Part shown: in pieces, positions 1 to 5,899 of the stretch
Layout: each line of letters begins with the position of its first letter
Position numbering within the stretch: the first letter of the stretch is position 1
Assembly (NCBI GenBank): GCA_035935775.1
Contig: DASYWT010000005.1
Location: 1-6,894, forward strand
DNA length: 6,894 nt
Direction: 5' to 3'
Source: JAICWP01 sp035935775
Lineage (GTDB): Bacteria; Acidobacteriota; Terriglobia; Terriglobales; Acidobacteriaceae
Translations under genes and position numbers: made by a program
Notes under the pieces: generated by a model
The model's input: the letters and a program-made list of their open reading frames with translations, nothing else
Database searches by the model: none
What the model was told of the DNA's origin: nothing

Positions 1-597
1 ATTTTCAAGAACCACGGCGAGCCTGCCGGCGCTTCGCTGGAGCATGCTCACTCGCAGCTCATTGCACTGCCCATTTTGCCGCGCCAGGTGATCGAGGAAC
101 TGGAGGGCGCCAAGCAGTACTACATTTTCAAGGAACGCTGCGTCTTTTGCGATGTCATTCGCCAGGAAATGGAGACCGGCAGCCGCGTGGTTAGCGAAAA
201 CGAAAACTTCCTCACCATCGCTCCCTACGCCCCGCGTTTCCCGTTTGAAACATGGATCCTCCCCAAGACGCACGAGTCCGCTTTCGAAAACTCCTCTTCC
301 AGCCTGTATGAGAACCTTTCCCGGGCTCTAAAGCTGCTGCTGCAGAAGGCTGACCGCGTTCTCGATAATCCGCCCTACAACCTGGTGATCCACACCTCTC
401 CGGTGCAGGACCCCACCAACGACCATTACCACTGGCATATCGAGTTCATGCCCAAGCTGACCAAGACCGCGGGTTTCGAATGGGGAACAGGGTTCTACAT
501 CAACCCCACGCCTCCGGAAGAAGCCGCCAAGTTTTTGCGCGAGGCCAGCGTGGAAACCGCCGAGCCCGCCGTCGCCGTTCCCGTCGGCAGCCGCTGA
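1..597 (+). CDS. galT: GalT-family hexose-1-phosphate nucleotidyltransferase (UTP/UDP-hexose uridylyltransferase-like), C-terminal part, 5' end outside window
   Basis: The frame is open from base 1 and encodes the last 198 residues; the family is usually about 330-350, so roughly 40% is missing upstream. The enzyme family moves a nucleotidyl group between sugar 1-phosphates through a covalent His intermediate (Leloir pathway, cytoplasm). Visible near the start is the active-site block FKNHGEPAGASLEHAHSQ; the second His of HAH (partial residue 17) is the expected nucleophile and Gln19 the conserved partner. The second HIT-like domain carries CVFC (Cys47, Cys50), the His of PKTH (His91) and the HYHWH cluster (His142-146), consistent with a second zinc site, as known in the Arabidopsis ADP-glucose phosphorylase/GalT-like branch. 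The protein ends in a low-complexity Ala/Val/Pro tail. Family assignment is firm; whether the substrate is galactose-1-phosphate or another hexose phosphate cannot be told from this part. It is followed by a possible terminator and then repeats. Confidence 0.9.
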   Translation: MFKNHGEPAGASLEHAHSQLIALPILPRQVIEELEGAKQYYIFKERCVFCDVIRQEMETGSRVVSENENFLTIAPYAPRFPFETWILPKTHESAFENSSSSLYENLSRALKLLLQKADRVLDNPPYNLVIHTSPVQDPTNDHYHWHIEFMPKLTKTAGFEWGTGFYINPTPPEEAAKFLREASVETAEPAVAVPVGSR

Positions 598-622
598 GCG
601 CGGGTAATTGGGAAATTGTGGT

Positions 623-667
623 ATCGGGTAATTTGCCCTCACTTCTGTAGATTGCCCGATTTTATTT
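623..667 (+). terminator. Possible rho-independent terminator of galT
   Basis: ATCGGGTAAT (623-632) pairs with ATTGCCCGAT (651-660) over 10 bp with one G-T wobble. An 18-nt loop separates the arms, and TTTTATTT follows directly (660-667). It sits 26 nt after the galT stop. The long loop and moderate stem make it weaker than a classical terminator, and the arm sequence also belongs to a TAATT-rich repeat tract. Confidence 0.45.
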
Positions 668-734
668 GCCCGCCACGATTCTCTACTCCCGGTGTCAGGG
701 CGTCACCTTCTGCAGTCTGCAATAAATTTTGCGG

Positions 735-760
735 ATGTCATCCTGAGCGGAGCGGGCGAC
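735..760 (+). repeat. Interspersed repeat family A, copy 1 (truncated)
   Basis: It begins ATGTCATCCTGAGCGGAGCG and is identical to the first 22 bases of the copy 24 bp further on, but it lacks the conserved GAAGGACCT end. It appears to be a 5' fragment of the same element. Confidence 0.7.
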
Positions 761-783
761 TGAGCAACGTGACACCCTCATCC

Positions 784-850
784 ATGTCATCCTGAGCGGA
801 GCGGGCTGATTCGCTTGCGAATCAGCCCGCGTAGTCGAAGGACCTTGCGT
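784..850 (+). repeat. Interspersed repeat family A, copy 2 (full length, palindromic core)
   Basis: This copy has both conserved ends, GTCATCCTGAGC at the left and GTCGAAGGACCTTGCG at the right, separated by a perfect palindromic core (801-830). It is the best-preserved copy in the window. Repeats with these ends are, to my knowledge, widespread between genes in Acidobacteriota and some other phyla; they carry no coding capacity. Confidence 0.8.
801..830. repeat. Perfect 14-bp inverted repeat (hairpin) in the core of family A copy 2
   Basis: GCGGGCTGATTCGC (801-814) and GCGAATCAGCCCGC (817-830) are exact reverse complements separated by TT. Transcribed from either strand it would form a very stable hairpin. 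No T-tract follows on either strand, so it is not a standard intrinsic terminator. Confidence 0.9.
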
Positions 851-937
851 TTATCAAACCCGCCACTGTCGTACAGGTGCTCATGTCCTGAGACAAGAAC
901 AATTATCATCCTGGGGAAACGCGAGCCGCAAAAGAAT

Positions 938-1007
938 TGTCATCCTGAGGAAGCGCGAGCCGCGCTTGTCGCGGTGAGCGCGACGAAGGACCTGCTTCTT
1001 GCTTCCG
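938..1007 (+). repeat. Interspersed repeat family A, copy 3
   Basis: It starts TTGTCATCCTGAGGAAGCGC and ends CGAAGGACCTGCTTCTTGC. Its core differs from copy 2 but is again self-complementary: GTCGCG (968-973) pairs with CGCGAC (979-984) around a 5-nt loop, and CCGCG/CGCGG offers a competing fold. A degenerate additional start, ATCATCCTGGGGAAACGCGAG, lies just upstream at 904-926. The copy ends 9 bp from the stop codon of the minus-strand small membrane gene. Confidence 0.7.
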
Positions 1008-1015
1008 CTCAATTC

Positions 1016-1168
1016 CTACAGCGCGCTTCTCCGGCCCATCACCAGTTGAATGATGAGCACAATGATGGCAAGCACCAGCAGCAGGTGCAGCCAGGCGCCA
1101 ATCGTATAAGTGCCGATCAGTCCGAGCAGCCACAGAACCAGCAGTATGAAGAAAATCAGCCACAGCAT
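1016..1168 (-). CDS. Small lmo0937-like (DUF5670) membrane protein, paralogue 2
   Basis: It encodes 50 residues, MLWLIFFILL...QLVMGRRSAL, almost entirely two hydrophobic segments (about residues 2-19 and 26-43) joined by a GTYTIGAW turn and ending in a short Arg-containing tail, so it should be an integral inner-membrane hairpin. The MLW start, the LGLxGTYxIGA centre and the short basic end are typical of the lmo0937 family, whose molecular role is unknown; the Listeria namesake is reported to be under general-stress control. It shares 32 of 50 residues with the gene directly upstream (1262-1414), a tandem duplication. The ribosome site is weak (AGG seven bases before ATG). A terminator separates it from its paralogue. 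A longer overlapping minus-strand frame (906-1163) is not a gene: it lacks any hydrophobic pattern and is Arg/His/Ala-rich. Confidence 0.85.
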   Translation of the reverse strand: MLWLIFFILLVLWLLGLIGTYTIGAWLHLLLVLAIIVLIIQLVMGRRSAL

Positions 1169-1198
1169 ATGAATACCTGCTTCCGGCACGCCCCCCTC

Positions 1199-1234
1199 AA
1201 AAATTGCGCCCGCCGCACGGTCCGCGCGGCGGGC
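1199..1234 (-). terminator. Intrinsic terminator between the two small membrane genes
   Basis: Read on the minus strand, GCCCGCCGC (1234-1226) and GCGGCGGGC (1216-1208) form a perfect 9-bp, all-G/C stem with a 9-nt loop, followed by GCAA and five T residues (1203-1199). It begins 27 nt after the stop codon of paralogue 1 and ends 30 nt before the start of paralogue 2. It should stop most transcription from paralogue 1, leaving read-through or a promoter buried in the short remaining gap for paralogue 2. Confidence 0.75.
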
Positions 1235-1261
1235 TGATCGTTATCGCCAACCCCGGTCCGC

Positions 1262-1414
1262 TCACACCACGGGCCGGCGGCCGGTCACCAACTGCAGAAT
1301 CAGCACGATCACGGCGGCTACCAGCAACAACCAGACAAACGCCCCAATCTGGTAGGTGCCGACCAGGCCCAGGATCCAGGCGATCAGCAGAATTACGAAC
1401 AGGGTCCAAAGCAT
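1262..1414 (-). CDS. Small lmo0937-like (DUF5670) membrane protein, paralogue 1
   Basis: It encodes 50 residues, MLWTLFVILL...QLVTGRRPVV, with two predicted membrane segments (about residues 2-20 and 25-43) around the motif LGLVGTYQIGAF and a short positively charged end. Family features and length match the lmo0937/DUF5670 group, for which no biochemical function is established. The start is secured by a strong Shine-Dalgarno sequence and by colinear alignment with the downstream paralogue. It lies 145 bp after the end of the minus-strand diguanylate cyclase gene, so it may have its own promoter there, though I could not pick out a convincing one. A longer frame over the same DNA (1197-1532) lacks these traits and is a shadow. 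Confidence 0.88.
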   Translation of the reverse strand: MLWTLFVILLIAWILGLVGTYQIGAFVWLLLVAAVIVLILQLVTGRRPVV

Positions 1415-1418
1415 CTTC

Positions 1419-1424
1419 ACCTCC
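1419..1424 (-). promoter_or_regulatory. Strong Shine-Dalgarno site of small membrane gene paralogue 1
   Basis: On the minus strand the sequence reads CGGAGGTGAAG then ATG, giving GGAGGT four bases before the start. This is the best ribosome site in the window and fixes the start at 1414. Confidence 0.8.
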
Positions 1425-1559
1425 GAAGTGCCGCAGCACTCCTATGTCTGGTGCAGGTTCGGGTCGGGAGGTTGTAAGCCTAAGCTGCTCGGAGTAGGGG
1501 GATGAGTTTCTCGTTTCTTGGGCCGCAGGCAACCCGTTTGGAGGCTCTGCTGACGCGGG

Positions 1560-2453
1560 CTAAGCGCCCACCACCGCCTGCGCAATGCGGTTCTTGCCGT
1601 TGCGCTTGGCGGTATACATCAACTCATCGGCGCTCTGAATCATCTCATCCAGCGAGTCCGGCTCCGCCACGAAGGTCGCGGCTCCAATGCTGAAAGTCAC
1701 CGGCCACGCGTTTTGCTTTGCCAGGTCAATCAGAACGCGCTGCAGTTTGTAGAGCACGAACTGCCCGGCCTCGGCGCCCGTCTCCGGCAGCAGAATGGCG
1801 AATTCGTCGCCGCCCACGCGAGCCACGAAGTCGGTGGCCCGCAGGTTGCGCTTGATGGAGCGCGCCACCCATACCAGCAGCACGTCGCCGGTCTGGTGGC
1901 CGTAATGGTCATTCACTACTTTGAAATTATCAATGTCCAGGTAGGCCAGCGTAAGCGGGTGCCGGTAGCGGCGAACGCGGTGCTTCTCCATCTCCGCTAC
2001 CTGGCGAAAGGCGCGCCCGTTGGGAACTCCCGTCAGAAAGTCCACCCGCGAAAGCTCCTGCTCCTGCTGGTAGGCGGCTTTCAGGCGCGAAAGAATCAGC
2101 GCCGTAATCAGAAAAAATCCGAACAGCACCACCGCGTTCCAGTAGCGGGCCATCAGGTTGGAGCTGCCCGCGGCCACCACATCCGCGCGCAGCCAGGCGG
2201 CTGCGGAGATGATGGAGACCAGAATTCCCTCCACCGTTCCCATGTACCAGCTGAGCAGCGCCACGGGCGCCAGGTAGAAGATGGAAAATGAGATGGTGCC
2301 GCCGGTGATGAGGGTCAGGTAGCTGGGCAGGGCGATGAGCACCACCGCAATCACAATCAGCTCCAGCTTCGAACGCCGTTGCAGAAACGAGTCCATGAGT
2401 TCCGTGCCTGTATAGTTGGATGGCTGCCGGGCCGGGCGGGTAGCGGGGTGCAT
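1560..2453 (-). CDS. Membrane-anchored GGDEF diguanylate cyclase
   Basis: This 297-residue protein makes the second messenger cyclic di-GMP from two GTP. Residues about 31-123 form roughly four membrane segments with no periplasmic sensor domain of note; a short helical linker (124-136) leads into a complete GGDEF domain (about 137-293). Visible motifs are DFLTGVPNGRAF (138-149), the metal-binding region LDIDNFKVVNDHYGH (172-186), the intact signature GGDEF (214-218) and the closing ADELMYTAKRNGKNRI. RATD (205-208) lies exactly five residues before GGDEF, so the product-inhibition I-site is kept. The enzyme should be active and feedback-inhibited. No EAL or HD-GYP partner is present. The chosen ATG (2453) has AAGG five bases upstream; an ATG at 2396 (residue 20), with a weaker site, would remove only a polar N-tail and is a real alternative. 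It is divergent from the symporter gene. Confidence 0.92.
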   Translation of the reverse strand: MHPATRPARQPSNYTGTELMDSFLQRRSKLELIVIAVVLIALPSYLTLITGGTISFSIFYLAPVALLSWYMGTVEGILVSIISAAAWLRADVVAAGSSNLMARYWNAVVLFGFFLITALILSRLKAAYQQEQELSRVDFLTGVPNGRAFRQVAEMEKHRVRRYRHPLTLAYLDIDNFKVVNDHYGHQTGDVLLVWVARSIKRNLRATDFVARVGGDEFAILLPETGAEAGQFVLYKLQRVLIDLAKQNAWPVTFSIGAATFVAEPDSLDEMIQSADELMYTAKRNGKNRIAQAVVGA

Positions 2454-2606
2454 TCTCGCCTTAGACGACAGTCAGACCCGCCCGCATTACCGCGGAAATC
2501 GTGTTTATAGTAGCCTGTGCGGCTTGGGATGGCGATTACCGACCGGGCGCAGAACAGGTTACGGAAGTACTAAGCGCGCACGGAGCAATGCTTTTACCCC
2601 CACCTT

Positions 2607-2665
2607 CTCATCCTGAGCTTGCGCGACCAGGCGCAGCGCGGGAGCGCAGCGAAGGACCTGCTTCC
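2607..2665 (+). repeat. Interspersed repeat family A, copy 4
   Basis: It begins CTCATCCTGAGC and ends GCGAAGGACCTGCTTCC, matching the right end of copy 3 (GAAGGACCTGCTTC). The core (about 2619-2649) is G/C-rich with several overlapping GCGC-type complementarities rather than one clean stem. It lies about 100 bp upstream of the symporter start. Confidence 0.7.
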
Positions 2666-2736
2666 AAAACCCGACTCCTACTATCCACTTTGCCAACCCT
2701 GGCCTCCGCGCCTCTAATGGGGATGCGCCGCTCACG

Positions 2737-2757
2737 GCTGATTGCTGAATGCTGACT
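2737..2757 (+). repeat. Three tandem 7-mers GCTGA(T/A/C)T just before the symporter start
   Basis: GCTGATT, GCTGAAT and GCTGACT follow each other without gaps, ending 8 bp before the ATG at 2766. The tract occupies the place where a ribosome binding site would be expected and contains none. An in-frame stop (2739-2741) limits the reading frame here. Confidence 0.65.
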
Positions 2758-2765
2758 GCTTCTCC

Positions 2766-4202
2766 ATGATCCTCGACCACCTCGACCTGGCCATCATCGC
2801 GATTTACCTGGCGGGCATCACCCTCTTTGGCCTGCGCTTCCGCAAAAAGCAGCGCTCCCTGCGCGACTACTTCCTGGCCGACCGCACCATTCCCTGGTGG
2901 GCCATCGCCCTCTCCATCGTCGCCGCAGAAACCAGCACTCTCACCATCATCAGCATTCCCGGCCTCGCTTACGACACCGACATGGCCTTCCTGCAGGTGG
3001 TCTTCGGCTACCTGGTGGCTCGCGTCATCATCTGCATCATCTTCATTCCTTCTTATTTTCGCGGCGAAATGTACACCGCTTACCAGCTTATCGAGCGCCG
3101 CTTCGGGCCCCACCTGCGCTCCCTGGCCGCCGGCCTCTTCCTCATCACCCGCGCCGCTGCCGAAGGCGTGCGTGTCTTCGCCGTCTCGATTGTTGTGGCT
3201 ATCGCCATCGGCACCGGCGAAATCGCCTCCATCGCCATCATTACCCTGCTGACTCTGATTTATACGTTTGAAGGGGGCATGGCCGCCGTCATCTGGACCG
3301 ACGTCATCCAGATGATCATCTACATCGGCGGCACCATGGTCGGCTTTGTCACCCTGCTCCACCTGGTTCCTGGGGGCTGGAACACGATTCACGCCGCCGC
3401 GGCCGCCGCCGGCAAGCTCCGCATCTTCGATTTCACCCCGACCTTCTCCCGCACTTATACCTTCTGGGCCGGCCTGATTGGCGGTACTTTCCTGACCACA
3501 GCCAGCCACGGCACCGATCAGCTCATGGTGCAGCGGCTGCTCTCCGCGAAAAACAAAACGCAGTCGCAGGGCGCGCTGCTGGCCAGCGGCGTCTTTATCC
3601 TGGTGCAGTTCGCACTCTTCCTGCTGGTGGGCGTGGCTTTGTTTGTCTTCTACCGCCACTTTCCGCCGCTGACGCCCTTCACCCGTTCCGACCGCATCTT
3701 CCCCACCTTCATCGTTCGCGACATGCCGCGTGGCATCTCCGGGCTTCTGATTGCCGCCATCCTTGCGGCCGCCATGTCCAACCTGAGCGCCGCGCTCAAC
3801 TCGCTCTCCTCCAGCTCCATCATGGATTTTTACCTGCGCCGCCGCCCCGAGACGCCGGAAAGCCGCCGGCTGGCGGTCTCCCGCGCGTCCACGTTTGTCT
3901 GGGCGCTGGTGCTGTTTGGGCTGGCCATGCTGTCGCAGCGCGGCGGGCGTGTGGTCGAAGTCGGCCTCTCTATCGCTTCGGTGGCTTACGGCGCGCTGCT
4001 CGGGATCTTCCTGCTCGGTCTGCTGACCAGGCGTGCCAACGAGCGCGGCGCCATGGTGGGCATGGCCTGCGGTTTCGCCGTTGAACTTTACATCTGGCTG
4101 GGCACCAAGGTTCCCTGGACCTGGTATGTGGTGATTGGCACCGCGGTCACCTTCACAATCGGCTATATTGCCAGCAGCCTGGCGGCGGAAACTGTATCGT
4201 AG
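2766..4202 (+). CDS. Sodium:solute symporter (SSF/SLC5 family)
   Basis: This 478-residue polytopic inner-membrane protein has about 13 hydrophobic segments, the usual number and length for the SSF family, which couples Na+ entry to uptake of sugars, amino acids, carboxylates or vitamins. Recognisable blocks are RSLRDYFLADRTIPWW (residues 31-46), the family hallmark GGMAAVIWTDVIQ (170-182) and MSNLSAALNS (337-346) in the segment that carries the Na2 sodium site in vSGLT. The cytoplasmic loop FYLRRRPE follows. The substrate cannot be read from the sequence. I chose ATG 2766; the only in-frame alternative is TTG 2742, because a stop precedes it. Neither has a Shine-Dalgarno sequence. The same-strand amino acid permease follows after 106 bp, so co-transcription is possible. 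A 623-codon antisense frame over this gene is a composition artefact. Confidence 0.9.
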   Translation: MILDHLDLAIIAIYLAGITLFGLRFRKKQRSLRDYFLADRTIPWWAIALSIVAAETSTLTIISIPGLAYDTDMAFLQVVFGYLVARVIICIIFIPSYFRGEMYTAYQLIERRFGPHLRSLAAGLFLITRAAAEGVRVFAVSIVVAIAIGTGEIASIAIITLLTLIYTFEGGMAAVIWTDVIQMIIYIGGTMVGFVTLLHLVPGGWNTIHAAAAAAGKLRIFDFTPTFSRTYTFWAGLIGGTFLTTASHGTDQLMVQRLLSAKNKTQSQGALLASGVFILVQFALFLLVGVALFVFYRHFPPLTPFTRSDRIFPTFIVRDMPRGISGLLIAAILAAAMSNLSAALNSLSSSSIMDFYLRRRPETPESRRLAVSRASTFVWALVLFGLAMLSQRGGRVVEVGLSIASVAYGALLGIFLLGLLTRRANERGAMVGMACGFAVELYIWLGTKVPWTWYVVIGTAVTFTIGYIASSLAAETVS

Positions 4203-4234
4203 CCCCAGCGATAACGGTGCTCTTTCAATTCGTC

Positions 4235-4299
4235 TGTCATCCCGAGCGAGCGCGACCGAGCCCCGCGAGGGAGCGCGAGTCGAGGGACCTTGCGTTTTC
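4235..4299 (+). repeat. Interspersed repeat family A, copy 5, abutting the permease start
   Basis: It starts TGTCATCCCGAGCGAGCGCG and ends AGTCGAGGGACCTTGCGTTTTC; the right end matches copy 2 (GACCTTGCGTTT). It takes up most of the 106-bp gap between the symporter and permease genes and ends nine bases before the permease ATG, so it would form nearly all of the intercistronic RNA. Confidence 0.7.
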
Positions 4300-4308
4300 T
4301 TGATAACG

Positions 4309-5697
4309 ATGCCGCAAACGATGGCCAAAACCACCTCCGCTCCCGATCTGGCCCGCGACCTCAAGGTCAGCCACGCCGCCTCCATCGTGGTCGGCACCAT
4401 CATTGGCAGCGGCATTTTCCTTGTCCCCAAGGAGATGATGCAGGCGGTCGGCTCCGCTCGCCTCGTCTATCTCGCCTGGATCGTCGGCGGCCTGCTCTCC
4501 TTTTTCGGCGCCCTCACCTACTCCGAGCTCGCCGCCATGAAGCCGCAGGCGGGCGGCGAATACGTGTACATGCGCGATGGCTACGGCCCCCTCGGCGGCT
4601 TCCTCTACGCCTGGACTTACTTCGTCCTCGCCAAGCCCGGCTCCATGGCCACCATCGCCATCGGCCTGGTGCGCATCCTCGGCACTTTCAGCTTCCTCGC
4701 CCTCCTGCCCCAGCCCATGATTACCCGGCCCTTCCTCATCACCTGGGGACAACTGGTCGCCATCGCCGCCGTCGTCTTCATCTCCTTCATTAATTACATC
4801 GGCGTGAAAAAGGCGGGCGAGTTCCAGCTGTTTTTCACGCTGCTGAAGATCGCCATCATCCTGGCCATCGTGGGTGTAGGTTTTGCGTACGTGCATGGCG
4901 GCTTTGCCAACTTCGCCACCCGCTTCCTAGGCGCGCGCGGCGGCTTTGCCGGATTCATGGTGGCGCTCATCGCCGCCCTATGGGCCTACGACGGCTGGAA
5001 CCTGGTGACCACCGTGGCCGGCGAAATCAAGCAGCCGCAGCGCAGCCTGCCCATCGCCCTCATCGCCGGCGTCGCCATTGTGGCCGCGCTCTACATGCTG
5101 CTCAATGCCGCGGTGCAGTACGTCATGCCCGCCGCCGCCGTCGCCGCCTCGCCCCGCCCCGCTTCCGACGCCATGGAACTGGCCATGGGTGCAGCCGGAG
5201 CCGCCATCGTCTCCGCCGGCATGGCCATATCCATGCTGGTCACCCTCAACGGCAGCACCATGACCGGCGCCCGCGTGCCCTTTGCCCTGGCCCGCGACCG
5301 TTACTTCTTCCAGGGACTCGCCCGCGTCCACCCGCGCTTTCACACGCCCTCGGCAGCCCTTGTGGTGCAGGCCATCCTGGCGATTATCTTTCTACTTTTT
5401 GCTGGAAGCTTTCAGGAACTGTTTTCGGTCACGCTTTTTGGCGAATGGCTGTTCTACATGCTGGTGACCAGCACCGTCTTTATCTTCCGCGTCCGCGAAC
5501 CGAACGCCGACCGACCCTACAAAACCTGGGGTTACCCGGTCGTGCCGGCGCTGTTCATCGTCGCTTCCGCCGTCCTGCTCTACTACACCTTCAGCGCCAA
5601 CCTGCGGAATTCCTTCGTCGGCTCGGCGCTGATCCTGGCCGGCGTCCCCGTCTTCTACGCCTTCCAGCGCCGGCCGCGCCGCTCAATAGCTCGCTAG
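4309..5697 (+). CDS. APC-superfamily amino acid permease (LAT/SteT-like)
   Basis: This 462-residue protein with about 12 membrane segments belongs to the amino acid-polyamine-organocation superfamily, closest in motif to the L-type/SteT exchangers that import or exchange amino acids across the inner membrane. Segment 1 holds the substrate-binding GSGIF (33-37); the segment 6 block WAYDGWN (225-231) runs into GEIKQPQRSLP (239-249), a signature of this branch; RPYKTWGYPVVP (402-413) marks the late loop. Substrate choice is not readable. The reading frame stays open back to 4135, but that stretch overlaps the symporter end and translates repeat DNA, so I start at ATG 4309; ATG 4321, four codons on, is equally possible, and neither has a Shine-Dalgarno sequence. 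It lies 106 bp after the symporter on the same strand and may be expressed with it. No heavy-chain partner is expected in bacteria. Confidence 0.9.
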   Translation: MPQTMAKTTSAPDLARDLKVSHAASIVVGTIIGSGIFLVPKEMMQAVGSARLVYLAWIVGGLLSFFGALTYSELAAMKPQAGGEYVYMRDGYGPLGGFLYAWTYFVLAKPGSMATIAIGLVRILGTFSFLALLPQPMITRPFLITWGQLVAIAAVVFISFINYIGVKKAGEFQLFFTLLKIAIILAIVGVGFAYVHGGFANFATRFLGARGGFAGFMVALIAALWAYDGWNLVTTVAGEIKQPQRSLPIALIAGVAIVAALYMLLNAAVQYVMPAAAVAASPRPASDAMELAMGAAGAAIVSAGMAISMLVTLNGSTMTGARVPFALARDRYFFQGLARVHPRFHTPSAALVVQAILAIIFLLFAGSFQELFSVTLFGEWLFYMLVTSTVFIFRVREPNADRPYKTWGYPVVPALFIVASAVLLYYTFSANLRNSFVGSALILAGVPVFYAFQRRPRRSIAR

Positions 5698-5720
5698 TCT
5701 GCGGCAATATTTCTCGGTAC

Positions 5721-5760
5721 TGTCATGTTGAGCGAGGGCGAACGCCCGAGTCGAAACACC
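5721..5760 (+). repeat. Interspersed repeat family A, copy 6 (short, diverged)
   Basis: TGTCATGTTGAGCGAGGGCG followed by AACGCCCGAGTCGAAAC keeps the TGTCAT-TGAGC start and the GAGTCGAA end; the core is a short stem GGGCG-AA-CGCCC. It begins 23 bp after the permease stop. It lacks a T-tract and so is not an obvious terminator, but its hairpin could protect the 3' end of the transcript. Confidence 0.6.
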
Positions 5761-5820
5761 CCTACACAGTTGGACACACCACACTGCGATCAGGGAGTTT
5801 CTATCGATGGCCCACGTGCC

Positions 5821-5857
5821 GGGTGCCCCACTCAAGCCCGTTTTTGGCTTGAGTGGG
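5821..5857. repeat. Hairpin repeat family B, copy 1
   Basis: CCCACTCAAGCC (5827-5838) and GGCTTGAGTGGG (5846-5857) are perfect 12-bp complements with a 7-nt loop CGTTTTT; a GGGTGC flank precedes the left arm, as in copy 3. It lies in the convergent region after the permease. Confidence 0.88.
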
Positions 5858-5899
5858 TTGAAATGAATCGCCGACTCCTTCTTGGTTCGAGTGGTGCCG

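Larger units (their letters stand above)
598..1015. other. Repeat-filled gene-free region downstream of galT
   Basis: This 418-bp stretch holds no credible gene: the frames crossing it run through repeats and lack family features. It contains a TAATTG-rich segment with a direct repeat CGGGTAATT (601-609 and 625-633), a possible terminator, two clear and one degenerate copy of the TCATCCTGAGC-type repeat plus a truncated one, and a perfect long palindrome. It separates the + strand galT from the convergent minus-strand small membrane gene, so it serves as the 3' end of both. Confidence 0.7.
2454..2765. other. Divergent intergenic region between the diguanylate cyclase and symporter genes
   Basis: These 312 bp should contain the promoters for both flanking genes. 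A TTTATAGT patch (2504-2511) reads as TATAAA on the minus strand, about 50 nt before the cyclase start, and as TATAGT on the plus strand, but I find no good -35 partner for either. The rest holds one family A repeat and a tandem 7-mer run. No credible gene is present; the short frames here have no family features. Confidence 0.5.

Noticed and set aside
815..1237. A 140-codon plus-strand frame over the repeats and the small membrane gene
   Set aside because: It starts inside the palindrome of repeat copy 2 and translates repeat DNA and the antisense of paralogue 2; no family features.
4135..4308. N-terminal extension of the permease upstream of 4309
   Set aside because: It would overlap the symporter end by 68 bp and consist of translated repeat sequence; APC proteins start close to the DLKVSHAASIVVGT block.
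2559..4430. A 623-codon minus-strand open frame antisense to the symporter
   Set aside because: Its translation is rich in Gly, Asp, His, Gln and Glu with no hydrophobic pattern or family motif, as expected for the reverse frame of a GC-rich membrane protein gene; the opposite strand encodes an unmistakable SSF symporter.
4980..5852. A 290-codon plus-strand frame overlapping the permease
   Set aside because: It is Arg/His/Pro-rich, out of frame with a clear APC permease, and runs into repeat DNA at its end.
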